A stretch of 64,000 nucleotides of DNA from Polytrichum commune (lineage: Eukaryota > Streptophyta > Polytrichopsida > Polytrichales > Polytrichaceae). A program made the position numbers and the translations under genes. Under the pieces are notes generated by a model. The model saw nothing but the letters and a program-made list of their open reading frames with translations. It searched no databases and was not told the origin of the DNA. Below are positions 11,686 to 24,426 of the stretch, piece after piece. How positions within the stretch are numbered: the stretch's first letter is position 1; each line of letters starts with the position of its first letter. The stretch covers positions 65,440,533 through 65,504,532 of the forward strand of contig OX485804.1 of the NCBI GenBank assembly GCA_950295325.1, read 5' to 3'.

Positions 11686-14600
11686 TCATCTCTTCATGTA
11701 GTGCACACCTGCAACAACTGCCAGACCTCCAACTAAAAGAGCAGCTGCACTTCGGAATGCCACACTGCTGATGAAAGACCTCTGTGCGGGCACTACTATC
11801 AGCTCTGCCACCTGCAAGAACCCAGGATTCTTGGTAAGTCCTCTACCATACTTTACGTTCACAAGTTCAGGTACGTTGATATTAGAGTTAAATTAGGGTG
11901 GAATTACACTAGGGTCCAAGACCAAAGAGATTCCATAATCAAGCAATCCTCTTGGTCCAAGGTATGAAAAAATGAAGTGGCGCTGATGTGGCATCACTTT
12001 CCCACCAAATCCCGATGGCCTCACTCAAGAAAATACTCCTAATTTGAGAAACCAACTATTTAGGGTGTACAGTAGGGTTTGGGACCAAGAAACTTGGGGT
12101 CCCAAACACCCCTTAATGGACCTTGCTTTAGGACTCAACACTGGACACAGGCTTGAAGATTGGTCCCTTTTTTAGGGACTTTTCTATTGAGAATCCAATA
12201 GCGAGTCCTGTGTCAGAGCCTAGTTTTGAAACATTTTGTGAACCTCCTTGAACCCCTTTTTCAATCCATAATACTTCAAGAGAATTTAGGATCTATAATA
12301 GGATTTGACCTGAGGGGCCATCACCCTAAAATCTCTGCTCAGCCTATGCAAGTCTAGCTAGGCTCGCCAATCTTAGTATGACAAGGTAGAAAGCCAATTT
12401 TTTAAAGCCCTAAAGCCCCCCACTCTTTTAGCAGTGTTGATTTAAGCCTTAAGAAAGCTCAGGTACTGTATGCATAACCTCTTAAAACTCACCTTTTGGC
12501 CAGCTCACCTGGAGTTTGACCTAAAGACTTTACAGATACCTCTCTTTCTTTCTAACTTCATATAAAAACCCAAATCACTGACACCCACAACACCATGCAG
12601 TACTATCACTTTTGAACAACAGACTTGTGGGACAACATTGACAATGGCTTGAACAAGAGGATGGGAACTCTCCATGGATTTAGAAGATGATCTAGGTTAC
12701 AAAGAATACTCCAAAATTAGACATTCCGTGATCTATCTCTAAAGAAAATGTTGTTCTCATGTGAAAAAGAAACTTACATCTATGTCTTCTTTCCAGTTAT
12801 TAGCAATGCCAGTAAGGTGGCCTCTTCCAACGACCGCCACAACACTAGAGGAGTTGCGTGCAACACTCCGAAGGCTTGCCACCATATACCTGCCCAGAAA
12901 TCCCCCCCTTCAGTGGCCTGCTAGTTATTTTCAAGATCTCCCTCGCATTTATGCATTTTGTAAGTATGACACTAATAAATGAGTGTCCATTGACAAGACG
13001 ATCAAAGACATGATAAAAATAAGTCATCAAGGTCCAGTAACAACTCTATTGTCAATCTTTTGGATCTTTTGAAATTCGAATTGTTGCTTACAAATCTCGC
13101 TCACGAATGAGTGTTTCTGAAAGTGTTGGAAAGCTTTTGCTCAACTCTTGTATCATAAATGTTATCTCGTCATTTTCCTCCATTGTCTTCATCTGCATGG
13201 ACACCAGAAATGAAGAGCTATAAGTTTCAGTACTTATGTGTATGATGACTCTGGTCCTCCACATACATATGTTCCAGTTGGAAAACCCAAGTCAAGAGAT
13301 TTCACCCTATGCTGCTGCAGGGATAGCAAAAATGATGAAGGAATTACGCTCCCCTACTTTCAAAAAATAATGAGATTTCCACACCATCCTAGGAAATTTC
13401 CACTACTTGGAAAGTTAGAAGTATTCAGAAAGCATCAAAATGATTTAGCCCAGGAGTACGGGCTCTCAAAGAAAAACTGACAATCAAGATTAGGAGCAAG
13501 GAAAAACAGAGACAGGATAAGTCAAGGACACCCAAAAAAAATTCATGCCTACTGGATAGGAATATAACCATTGTCAAACACCTCATCTGCACTAATCTAC
13601 AAAAAGAAGCAAAGATAATCACCATTTCAGCAAGTTCCTCTGCAGTTGGCATGAAAATACAGCCTGACAATATGCTGTATATGAGTTTTGCCTTGCTCCA
13701 CATGCTCATCATTCCCCACGTCCTACGCAAAGTAATCTGCAAGTGTTTGCTAAATATGTGTCATTGACCACTAGACACCGCAACTGGAAACCTTAGAAGA
13801 CACAAATGATCAAAGTGTGAAAGTGTTCATGTTAATTGTTGTAACCTCAATGGGGCTCGGAACAACATAAAGGAGAGAAACATATGGGAACACCTTTGGA
13901 ACAGCATAAAATACAAACATCAATGGTGGTTTCAAAACACCTGGATAGGTCGATCTCCGAGAGCAACTTCTGCACCACATTTCACAGCCTCTTCATATCC
14001 AACTCGAAATTCCATACCAGGTTGAACCTCCATCTTCTCACCAACCTTTATCACAAGACAAAAATCAGTCATACTCAAGTGCCATTGTTGAGAACAAAAG
14101 AGGCTGTTGACTACCCTGCATGCTGGTCAAATTAGGCGTAAATTGAAAATTATTTTTCCAAAAGGGCCACATATCATCATATGATTGGTAAGAACATTGT
14201 AAGAGATGGCATGGAAATTGCATTTATTCCAAGACTTGCCCAATCAGACCTGAACGTACAGTATATGCAAACCTCCCAGGAGAGGAACAACAATTAAGAT
14301 GTACCTTTGCAAGGAACCAGCTGTACATTATACCAAAGAGATTCATTTCCTTCTTTTTATACATCTCCACCATTTTCTCCAATGTTGGTACCTAATAACA
14401 ATGTCAGTGCTCACCATTAGACTACAGAAGTACAAAGAAATAGAAAAGAGTGATCTGTTCAGAGGCCTACAAGGGTCATGACGTATCGTGATGTATTATG
14501 ATGTATCTCCAGCCAGAAAGGAGCATAATTTGACACATTCATGACTTACAAAGAACATAAAGCCACCTACACTACAAAAAACACAGGATTAACAAACAGA

Positions 14601-16373
14601 TCTAGAAGTTCCAAGACGCAACTTAGAAATGTATACCCTTATGAAAAACTCTAACTTGGCCTGCCAAATCTTGATTATCAGGTGGACAGGAAGCAAAACT
14701 GCTTTAGTCAACTATTTCAGAGAGCAACTTCTATGTTGAAATGAGCGAAAGTGCAGAAAATCAATTTCACATCCATAACGCAGGTTGCACTAGTCTACAT
14801 TGAATGCAACACTATGAGAACACATTCTGAGTCAATTATCAAATCTCTGCTGTCAATCATGTAAAGAGTGTAAACTTTCAATTGCTGCCCACGCTGACAA
14901 TTTTATTAACCTTTACATAATAAGCCGGTTCTATATCAGTACAAGCAGCTCTATTGATTGCTTCAAACAAATATCTGTCTACATAGAAAGAATTCCTAGT
15001 ATCAAGAAAAACGTACCTGGACTTTAAGAGGTAGGAGAAGGGCCACTCTACTTGAACACAGCTCCAAAAATACATGCTATAGCAAATACAAAGACCTCAT
15101 TTAGTCATCTCCTTCAATTGAGCTGAAATCAAAACAAATGTTGCCCACCCAATTTATAAATACACATGTACAAAAAGGAAGCGACCATGAGAAAACTGAG
15201 AGCATACTTGTGGCTTGACATGTTGTATGAGAGCCTGGACTTCCGCACATGATGTCTGTGCACAGATATACAACAATCAACCCATTAGAGAGTACAATCT
15301 AGCAAGGCTCTGTTAATTTTTTCCTAGATCAAGAGGTTGTATGACTGAATTCCCCGATAATCTGCCCCCATAAGTTGATACTATTAGTCCCGATACTAAT
15401 TCAACAGGGAGCACACACTGGTGATACATGTGAGCTGTACTTCCACAACTTCAATGTTTAGGACTGATCATTTGCGACTCAAGCAACAAACCTTTGACAC
15501 ATGCGCAGTGCCAATAATATTGATGAAGCACACACCGCCCGGTGCACTTGACTCGCACTGCAAAAGAATAGTGTTCTTTCCGGCGTCTTTTGGCAAATGT
15601 AGACACCTTGAGAAGTCATCAGCTTCCCTTTCGGAGACAGTGTGTACAGATGCAGTCTCAAGTGGATATCCTCCATCCATGGAACCACTCTCTGCAGCTA
15701 TAGAAACGTTATGATCTAACATTACATTTTCCGCCGGCTCGATGTTGGATGCGGTTTCTGATTGAATATCTTCCACCTTCACCATCTCATCACCGAAGCC
15801 ATTCCCAATGCTATCCAACTCACAAACCTTTGGGACATGGGCAGAGTCAATACCAATGAAGCACACACTGCCTGGTGCACTTGACTCACACTGCAAAAGG
15901 AGAGTATTATTTCCATCCTCTTTTGCCGATTGTAGACAACTTGAGAAGTCATCAGCTTCTCTTCCAGGGACAGTGTGTACAGAGGCGGTCTCAAGTGGAT
16001 GTCCTCCATCTTCCGAATCACTCTCTGCAGCTTCCAAAACATTATAATCTAACAATACATTTTCCACCGGCTCAATGTTGGATACAGTTTCAGATGGCAG
16101 GTCTTCCACCTTCACCATCTCATCACCGAAGCCATTCTCAATGCCAGAATGTCCATCACCTATCTCTAAGTTATGGCCAGTATCAACAGACAGACTTCCT
16201 GCAGAAGCACTGTCCTCTTCCTTGCTTTCTTCCTCTTGAGACTCAGATGAATTGACTTCTATAGTAGCAACCGAATTTAAGGCGACCATGGAAGGATCAC
16301 AAAAGGTGAAATCTGTGCTTGTAGGTTCAGTCACAAGCACGACTTGAAGTGCCTCTCCAGTTTCAGGATTCAT
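11686..16373 (-). CDS. TraB-domain protein (TRB1/TRB2-like), nine coding exons
   Basis: Coding exons, 5' to 3': 16373-15492, 15255-15208, 15076-15017, 14391-14305, 14045-13941, 13736-13623, 13192-13092, 12889-12778, 11811-11686. Every intron is GT-AG and the sum is 545 codons including the stop (544 residues). Conserved TraB/Tiki landmarks are GTAH at residues 288-291, FLELC with Glu315, FGIMYSWFLAK, EFRVGYEEAVK, LGDRPIQITLRRTW, and the second GxxH (GRGH, 487-490). A hydrophobic C-terminal anchor (about 524-542) ends in HYMKR. In Arabidopsis such proteins lie in the mitochondrial outer membrane at ER contact sites; enzymatic activity is unproven in plants. Residues 1-70 are acidic and Ser-rich, typical of the variable N-terminus. 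Residues 71-294 are a tandem duplication (separate entry). The start is the ATG at 16373, which gives MNPETGEA. The last intron holds a family C repeat. Confidence 0.9.
11820..12777 (-). other. last intron of the TraB-domain gene
   Basis: The donor is ATAGAT|GTAAGT at the end of exon 8 and the acceptor TTCTTGCAG|GTGGCA before exon 9. The intron is by far the longest between the TraB-domain exons because it carries a family C repeat. Confidence 0.8.
12300..12545 (+). repeat. dispersed repeat, family C, copy 2 (intronic)
   Basis: Homologous to 3540-3795 and 33190-33400; inserted in the last intron of the TraB gene, antisense to that gene. Non-coding. Confidence 0.6.
15492..16163 (-). repeat. 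tandem duplication inside TraB exon 1, including its splice donor
   Basis: Two ~336-bp units lie head to tail: 16163-15828 (residues 71-182) and 15827-15492 (residues 183-294). Both encode GFGDEMVKVED, then SETxSNIEP, then PLETASVHTV, EADDFS, LLQCESSAPG, and end in AHVPK or AHVSK. Both units end in the same donor-like sequence, AAAG|GTTTGT (15822-15828 and 15486-15492), in codon phase 0. Only the downstream unit keeps the TraB GxxH motif (GTAH); the upstream one reads DSAH. Splicing at the upstream donor would drop 112 residues in frame. Confidence 0.9.
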
Positions 16374-16596
16374 TGCTCCAGACGCCCAGTGGCATGGACA
16401 GTCTCAGTGAATGTTTTTCTACCCAGCCAGCCGTCTCTTGCAGCACCCACTTATTAGAATTCCTATGACCTTGTTTTTCTGCATCTCCTTAATGTTTCAC
16501 AACAACATGATTGGTTGGTCTGCTCGTCTTGATTAGCCAGAGTGGTAAGAGCTTTCCCACTGTATCGCTCCTCTAACCTTCTAGTCTGAAAATCAG

Positions 16597-16870
16597 CAAG
16601 CTGCACAACATTGCACCAAACTTGAGTTGCAAGCATGAGGAACAGCAACTTTGCACTATCGAAAAGCTCACATCCCAAATGCAAAACAACTGTTCCTTTA
16701 CAACACGTAAACCATCAAGCTTCCATGAGGAAGAAACTCAACAAGCTGCACACCATTGCACCAAACTTGAGTTGCAAGCATGAGGAACAGCAACTTTGCA
16801 CTACCGAAAAATGCATCCCAAATGCAGAATCCATTCCTTCACAACGTCTTAACCACCAAGTCTCTATGAG
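16597..16870. repeat. 145-bp tandem duplication upstream of the TraB start codon
   Basis: Two units start at 16597 and 16742 (CAAGCTGCACA.CATTGCACC), and share AACTTGAGTTGCAAGCATGA and GGAACAGCAACTTTGCACTA. They lie within the presumed 5' UTR intron of the TraB gene. No function is evident. Confidence 0.9.
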
Positions 16871-17554
16871 CATGAGTCAGTATATCCTGCTAACTACACT
16901 CATACTCCTGTGTGCACAATCTTCTGATATAAACATTGAACATTTGCATTTCATTCCCTCTTCTAGGTGCATGTAGAAAGAACATTTGAAGAGCATTGAA
17001 CACTATCCACTCTTAGGTCATGAGTGCAATGCCTTCCAAGAGACATTTCTGAGTTCCAGCGAATCTTCATGACTTGAATCCGTCTCCAAGGTAATTGAAG
17101 ATCTAATTGAGTAGAACACCCGGAATCTCACCTTCGGTAATTGAGCCTCCTAACTAGGGTAAATACGGAGGTTAAGTAAGAACGTGGAGTTGAAATACTG
17201 TGTATAGAATCTTAACCTGGACTGTTGCACCTTCGCATTAGTCCAGGTTATGAATTCCAAACACCATGCCAGTTTTTTCAATCCATTCCTGAAACCCGGA
17301 ACCAGAGATTGAATATCACATTTTGTCCATCTTTCTAATTAGGAAGGCATAAAAACCTGCATCCGCTGGAGCCAATACTAAAGCTGATCGACTGACCCTG
17401 GAATACAACATTGCACTTATGGAGTCTTAAGAATTGCAGGAGGTTAAAGAAATGCTCTAATGTTTCTCCCTCTCAAATGCCCCAAAGCCCCAACAAAACT
17501 ATCTCTAATGTATCCGGGCTTACTTTTCTTATCCCTATATTTGAGTGCTGTGTG

Positions 17555-17790
17555 GATCTAACAACAGACAACAAAAAAGGCATATTGTGTTCAAAAGAGA
17601 TTGGACTACGTGCTCAGAAGTTGTGCTCAAAAGTTTCTAGACTCAAGTAGTCAACATAATTGGAGGGATCTATGTGACCATTCAGTGAGCTCGAAAATCC
17701 TCACCTTGATAATGAATAAGATATTCATATGAGCTCCGAAATTATGAGAAAAATGGCTAACGGCCACGAATTGGATTTGCCAATCATCTC
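17555..17790 (-). repeat. dispersed repeat, family A, copy in TraB 5' intron
   Basis: The reverse complement aligns with 32125-32345: GAGCTCATATGAA, TTCATTATCAA, AATTATGTTGACTA, then AGTCCAATCTCTTT. Related copies lie at 35110-35310 (minus) and near 23440-23560. Non-coding; parent element unknown. Confidence 0.55.
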
Positions 17791-18300
17791 GCACTAATTT
17801 TGCATTTCATATCGTACAAGGGGAGGAGGAGGGGGGCAAGAGCTAAAGTGTCCATTTAAGGCCCGCCTACCGTAATTGAAATCTTATGTGGCAATGATGA
17901 GCTGCCAAGCCAACCGGCCCTCCAAATGCTCCCACATTTTTGTTTCCTCATTTCCCCACCGATTTCTACACCCAATTCCTACTTCGGGGTACTCACTCCC
18001 TGCACAAAACTACAGAAACCATACCAATACAGCCAAACCCCTGACTTCTCCAAATCAACCCCAAATTCTCAAGCCTCTCCCAGACAGAACAGACCACATT
18101 GAATCTCATAAACAACGAGGTCCAGCTGCTACATACATAGCCAAAAAATCATCAACGCAGATTTCCAAATGCATCAACATGTGCACTCAAAAGGGAACTC
18201 AAACGAAAGGCCAAACCCTCAACAAGGTCTTTCACCATCCAGCTGGAAAGGTTAGTGTGAGCACAAGACAAAGCCACGGCATGATCTGCTTGGTTCTTAC

Positions 18301-18430
18301 CTTCTTCCAATTTGCATTGGTGACCGCCCGAATGAACGTCCTCGGCAGCCGTGATCGGGTTTTGTAGATGTTTTGCGCTCCGCATCACTCGAGTCTTGTG
18401 CTCTCTTGACTCTTGTGCTTCTTCTTCCTT
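18301..18430 (-). other. probable 5' UTR exon of the TraB-domain gene
   Basis: On the minus strand a GA-rich leader-like stretch ends in a consensus donor, GAAGAAG|GTAAGA (donor at 18300-18295). It lies 1.9 kb upstream of the TraB start codon on the same strand, with no other candidate first exon between. The 5' boundary is a guess and the matching acceptor just before 16373 is not obvious. Transcript data would settle it. Confidence 0.4.
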
Positions 18431-18466
18431 CCTCCTCCCCAAGGTCGTCGGGGTGAGTTACTAATA

Positions 18467-18555
18467 CGATCACTAATCACTGGATCATTAATCACTGGAT
18501 CACTAATCACCGGATCACTAATCCCCACGACCACCAATTAGGATCACTAATCACG
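18467..18555. repeat. 15-bp tandem repeat upstream of the TraB gene
   Basis: Four contiguous 15-bp units (18467-18481, 18482-18496, 18497-18511, 18512-18526), consensus GGATCACTAATCACT, are followed after 14 bases by a fifth at 18541-18555. Position just upstream of the presumed transcription start makes a regulatory role plausible but unproven. Confidence 0.9.
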
Positions 18556-18600
18556 TGCGACCTTACCACCTCTGGGTCTGTGCACTTTGATGACGTGGCA
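18552..18600. promoter_or_regulatory. ACGT-core motifs (G-box and TGACGTGGCA)
   Basis: A perfect palindromic G-box CACGTG sits at 18552-18557, overlapping the last 15-bp repeat unit. TGACGTGGCA follows at 18591-18600. Both are classic plant bZIP/bHLH binding cores. Their position 120-170 bases upstream of the presumed TraB leader fits a promoter. Binding itself is inferred. Confidence 0.4.
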
Positions 18601-18639
18601 GTGACACGAAGTCTAGTGTTTTTTCAAATTCTCAAGAGA

Positions 18640-21600
18640 CCAGTGTTGGCTACAAGCATTGGAGTAATGAAGCCACGTATGGATGATAATATAAAACTTT
18701 CATCCAGTTTGCACCCAGTCATCCCAAACCTAGCAATTTCACCCAGTATCTGTGATTTTTTGGAGATTTTGTTGATGCTTTCATCCATGAAAATACATGG
18801 AAAATGAAGAATTCATTGTTTCCTTTTTTTATTGGAATTTCAATTTGGCAATAAACTGTCAAATTAGGAAACATTGGTCTTGAACAATATTGTGGTTAGT
18901 CAAGAGCTCGAACCACTTGAGGGATTTAGAGATGTTCTCTACACTCTCCCCCCGAGCTCACATTTATAAGGTAAGCGGCCCTTAAACGGACTTTGTTAGC
19001 TATGCATGCACTTCTAGTGGGATATGAAACACATCATTAGTGTGAGATAATTTGCAAGTCCGCACCATGCCCATAGTCATTTCCTCATGATACTCAAAGT
19101 TCATATGAAGTTCTTATTCATTATCAAAGTAAAGATTTTTTTTTCTCATTATTGTACATGTCCCCCTCCCCGCCCCCTCAATTATGTCAAATATAGGTGT
19201 CCATCCAAGACGAGCAACCAAATTAGGCATGTTTTCTTAGCTTAAGTACGACTCTTATCTTTTAGTTCGATAAAATAAAAGTCTTCCATCCATAGTTCTA
19301 TCTTTGTTGGTGCAATTCCAATGCTAGTCACTATGAGTATTTTTCCTCTAGTCCTCGAAGGAGGCCGGAGTGAATGAATTATTTGTTTGTAAAACATCCT
19401 TGGCCATGCCCTAAAGGAAATGACATTGGGTGTAGAACTAAGTTACTTCACCCTTTGCAAGGAGTAGACACTATGTTCGTGACCAGTGCTCTTAGTAACA
19501 ACCAATATTTAATAACTTTGTGTTGGATTTAAACAACACCAACTAGGAGTTCAACACCTTGACAATGAGGAATAAATGACTATTGATGTGAGCGAATTGG
19601 GTCCAATTGATACTATGCCATTTTGCCTCCGTCAACAGTGCATGTGCAAACATGGAAAGAATGCATGCATCATGTGGAAAATCACAATCATAAAATTTAG
19701 GAAACAAATCCACTATACATTTTGGCACTTGCTCATCTAGATGTTCAAGCAATTTGAATGAGTTTCGATACTTTGGTGTTCCCCATTGCTTCTTGCATTT
19801 TTTAGGCTACAATGCTTATCCATGAGAAGTCTCCTTGAAATCAAACCTCTTCTTCAACCAATCACCCTATGAAACCACAACACACTCCTTGGCTTCCATC
19901 GTGATACTTCTCCTATTGCTCATATGCTACCTGGTTTGTTATAAGCAAAATATATTGGCTTGGGAGTGCAATATATGTGGCCCATCCCATATAAAGGAAA
20001 CTCAACCTACATCATAACAACTTTGAGCAATCTAGGAGGTTAATAGGCCCTCATTATCATGAACTTGAGTGAAGGGTTAGGCATCCATTGAATTAAGGGG
20101 GGAACTAAATTAACCATCATTTGAAATTAGAAGGACTTTGGGACTGCCAATTGTTTATCCTTGCCCACCAAATTTAAAGTCACAACTATTTTGATGTTGC
20201 CCGAAATGGAGGTAAATTGAATAACCATCATGTCATGAGTGTTGATAATCGTATGTGAGGTCTTTATTAATAACAATAGTGAGCTTTTGTAAAGAAATTT
20301 CAATGTTTTGGCACAAACACAACTTCTACCTACATTGTCTACTATGGCACTTGTAACATAGTCACATTGTTGTACCTATGTTGAGTCAAGCTAACATTTG
20401 AGATGACGAAGTTGCCACTTCTATATTTGTATTACTTACATATTGGGGGGCATAAGGTAGGTATACACAATACCGACCTAATAAGCACAAAGAATATTTT
20501 TGATCATCTGAATTGACAAACCTACATGTTTTCTTTTCGAAAGATTAAGAGGATTCCAACACTCTTAAAAACACATTGTTTGGACAGTACAAGGGCTTAA
20601 AGTTTCATTTGTAGGCGACCTATAACCAACGCCTATATTAGAAGTGTAGATAGTGTACATGTTCATTTTCAATCCTAGTATGCAAGACTTATGGGTGTTG
20701 GACTTAGGTCAAGTGTTGGTTATGGGTCTATTTACCTTATTACAAAATGGCATGAACTCATGCAATCGAACAATATAAGGTCATTTGACACATGTACATG
20801 AACATGGATGAATATTAGCTTCTTCTAAGGTCCAATTGTGTTTTGAACTTGTCCTCGTGGGTCGCATGTACAATTGTGCTATGCCACATGGTTATGCTGT
20901 TACAAAAGAAAGAACATAAACCATAACACATCGGAGGATGTACCATATGTATAAGCTAACTTTAAAGCCACAACGTTTCAATAGTCAACCTAGTTCCATT
21001 CAACAAGTTATGTTGAATGTCGGTCCTATCATGGTTGTATGGAGTTCAAGCATGTATTGGTTGGCGATCTATTTTAAAAGTAAATGGTTAAATTAGAGAG
21101 TTATTTTTTCTCCAACTACATTGTTTTGTCTCACTAGTGTGGGTTACCATTTGGAGTTACACATTGCTACAACATTTTACTTAGAGTTTGTTTTTTACCA
21201 ACTAAGTTGTATCATATTCTTCGGTGTGCAAACTAGCTACTTATGTTAGTTGGATTTAAAAATGATACTCTCACTAAAATATTATAGCAATACATAGCTC
21301 CATATGGATAACCCGCATAAGGAACCCACACTAATCAGACAAAACAATGCAACTTGCTCCTCATAAGCTATGGAACATGCAATTAGTACGAGGTGATTAG
21401 CGAAATCGAATTGAGGCCGAAGACACTTTCATTATGATTTCTACTAACTACTGCATCTAACGCCAATGCCGTAAGGCATGGCCTAGGGTGTTCTACGAAC
21501 ATACACTTTATTCACTCCGGCCTCCTCCGGAGACCGGAGTTCTTCTTCTTCTTCTACTAACTACACTCCACCCATGGGCACCAAAAAAAGAAAAAGAAAC

Positions 21601-22020
21601 GGAAATATATATATAGCAGTTTGCCTCAATTCATGGCCTTCGTTTATCTGCCAAGATGTAGTAATTTTGCATTTTGGGTTGTTGTGCTCACGATTTGAGA
21701 CCATGTCCGGGGAGACTTTAGGGCATAGTTGGTCGAGATCCTAGTGTTTCCAAGATCATCTAGTTTACATATGGTTGACATCTTTGTTTTTTCTTTTTTA
21801 ATTTTGACAAAAAGTCCGTAAACTCCTCAAAATGGATTGGTCTTTTTTCCCGAAGTCTTGAATTGAACCGGTTATTTAACAAACTCAACCGGTTCATATG
21901 TAACTAGCACTCGGTTCTCCCCGTTCATTGGCTCAAGACTCCCAACCACACAACACACAAATATTGGGTGTCCATTTAGGAGAAGGTGAAGAGAAGCAAG
22001 CACCCATTGTAGGTTGGAAC
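18640..22020. other. non-genic DNA between TraB gene and MITE
   Basis: There is no supportable gene. Parts of 18985-19260 resemble the family A repeat (TTCATATGAA, TTCATTATCAAAG). I searched the minus strand here for later RpoT exons and found none. Confidence 0.45.
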
Positions 22021-22030
22021 TTGGCACTGA

Positions 22031-22579
22031 GGGCCGGTTTACACCATGGACCATGAAATTCAGACCATGGAAGATGGTCTTTCCCATGGTCCGATTTCTT
22101 AAAATATCAATTTACAAAGTTTTTGGACCCCTCATTAGGTGTAAATTGAATGTGGACCAAGAGGAAACACCATGCACCAAAAAGTGACACATGCTGATTT
22201 TTTTAATATATGTCCAAAAATGGCAATTTTGAAAAAAAAATTAAAGTTTTACCGTTCTCTTATCTTCTCTTGTCTTCATTTTCTCTTCCCCAAAAATATT
22301 CATTAATTTTTTTTATTATAACAATATTTCTATACCACAAGTCCTTGCCTTTCTTTTTACCAAAGCACCTCTTTTGCCTCTCCCGTTGCAAAACCCGTTG
22401 GACCATGTCAGTGGATAATGTAGGCCTTGAAATTTGTCTTTTGAGGACCTTGAACTCCATGTTCACTATGACAATTTTTCCTTGGTGTAAATTAAAGTAA
22501 TCTTGGAACGAATTCAACATCCAATTACAAATTTGCAGGGTTTGGGGATGACTTCATGGTCCATAGTGTAAACAACCCC
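22031..22579. mobile_element. MITE with ~30-bp TIRs, PIF/Harbinger-like
   Basis: About 549 bp. The left end is GGGCCGGTTTACACCATGG continuing ACCATGAAATTCA; the right end inverted is GGGGTTGTTTACACTATGG continuing ACCATGAAGTCA. The flanking trinucleotides are TGA on the left and TAA on the right, close to the TAA-type duplication of PIF/Harbinger elements. No transposase is encoded; it is non-autonomous. The TIR is strong; the superfamily is an inference. Confidence 0.75.
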
Positions 22580-22599
22580 TAACTTCCGCATGGCATTGA

Positions 22600-24400
22600 G
22601 TACACCGGTGTCAAATAATTCAAATGCTTTGAACAACATGATTGCCTCGTGTTGGCATAATAGGAGAGGTTTGATTAGTTTACCAAGTACCAAAACACAT
22701 GCATCCCTCACTCGATTGTACTTGAGTCTACTTGCTTAATATTAGTTATCTTTGCTCCATGTGGTCATGTTAAACACAAAGACCATGGTAGCACAATTGC
22801 CTTCCAATGTTTTATGCATTCTTCTCACTTGTAAGTTGTAGACAGTGTGGCCCTATCACACATATCATAGTAGGAAACCTAAAGTACAATATGTGCACAA
22901 GTTGCCATGCTATGTGGATGTTTAAACAGGCCACATGATTGTTTAGGAGGTATCCCATGGATTAAGTTCAAACATAGGCCCATTCAATTTCTCATCTAGA
23001 GAATTGTATCGGAAATTCTCCAAGTTGTTTAATCCGTTTATATATAAAGTGTTGCTTTTAGGCTCAACTACCTTACTACGTTTCAACGCAATCTTAGTTT
23101 GTCACTCTTGTGATCTAACATTATAGCAAACATCAAGGTCTCAGTAAGAGACAATTAGAGTTTATTGTGGCAAGGAAAGTTAAAGCCTAACCAGATTGGA
23201 GAGTAAGTCATATATGGGATTTACAAAAAAAACATGCTACAATGCCCATGACTAAGGTGGACGTGATTACTTGGTTATTATCTTAATTGAACACCTATGT
23301 TTGAGGCATACGTGGCTAGGTGACAGTGCTTCCAAAAACAAATCCTTAAAAAAAACATGTGTTGAAAGTAGATTGGAGTATATACTAGGACAAATGATAA
23401 CCAAGCTTGATAATCAATCTAATTTAAGGGTACATATATGTCCATTTAATCAACACAATAATTTTCATTATGATAATAAACAAATGTTCATATAAACTCC
23501 AAAAATTATGAGGAAAGTGTCAACAACATCAATTTGGATTTGCTAACATTCCCCTATGCTTATGGCATGTTTCGTATCCTAGGTGAAGCAGGCCGGTCAA
23601 TGAAATTAACCAATTATTCCACCCATCTATCTTGGTATCCTCAATGGTGCGTCACTCGTGGTCTTACACTATCACAAACATCATCCCATGTTACATATGG
23701 CCTTAATTGGTTATAGATGAAAAAATCATTAACCGACTTTCAAAGGGTGGACTTGTCCTAATTGGATTAAGCTACCAAATTATGATATGTTGGCAGAACG
23801 ACCATATGCTCACACTCTTATGGCATTGGCATTAGTACCAAAACCAATGGTTATTGAGTTCAAAGCATGCAATGCCATACAAACTAAGTATAGCATGTGA
23901 CTTGCACAAATAACATTGCAACGGGACATTGTATATGCTATTTAATGGCACTCATTTAGTCTTGCATCCTCATAGTGATATGCACATCTCATCATTAGTG
24001 CTTATAAGTTATACACGAGGTAGACCAATGTTGTGACATTATCAAAGGAACACAACAAACTCAGGGCTTGGAAAGAAGTATTTTGGAGTCTACGAGTTAG
24101 TGAGTGTGGCTGGATAAATGAACAAATACCTTCGCACCAAGTGATAGCGTTCGGACCAAGGAAATTCCTAATTACGCTTAAGTGCCCTACTCGCACAGTC
24201 ATCTCACTCTAATTCGGTGGTGTGTGGTTATGTGTGGATCTAGGAGTGTCTCCCCAAAAACATGTGTCTCAAAGAGATTGAATTAAGTGCTACATTCTAT
24301 GTATCTACAAGTCCTAGCTACCAATCAATTAACACAATGGCAAGGACTTATAAGATATAGCAATAAGAAATAGAAAATAAAATAAAAACAGCTGATTGAA
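22600..24400. other. non-genic DNA, presumptive RpoT intron side
   Basis: No gene is found. A family A-related fragment lies near 23440-23560 (minus), and another near 24235-24345. This stretch follows the RpoT exon donor on the minus strand, so it would be intron if the gene is intact. Confidence 0.4.
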
Positions 24401-24426
24401 TCTCTCACTAGAAGTGAAAAACATAC

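Noticed and set aside
15421-16255. Plus-strand open frames opposite TraB exon 1
   Set aside because: Shadow frames that repeat because the exon is tandemly duplicated.
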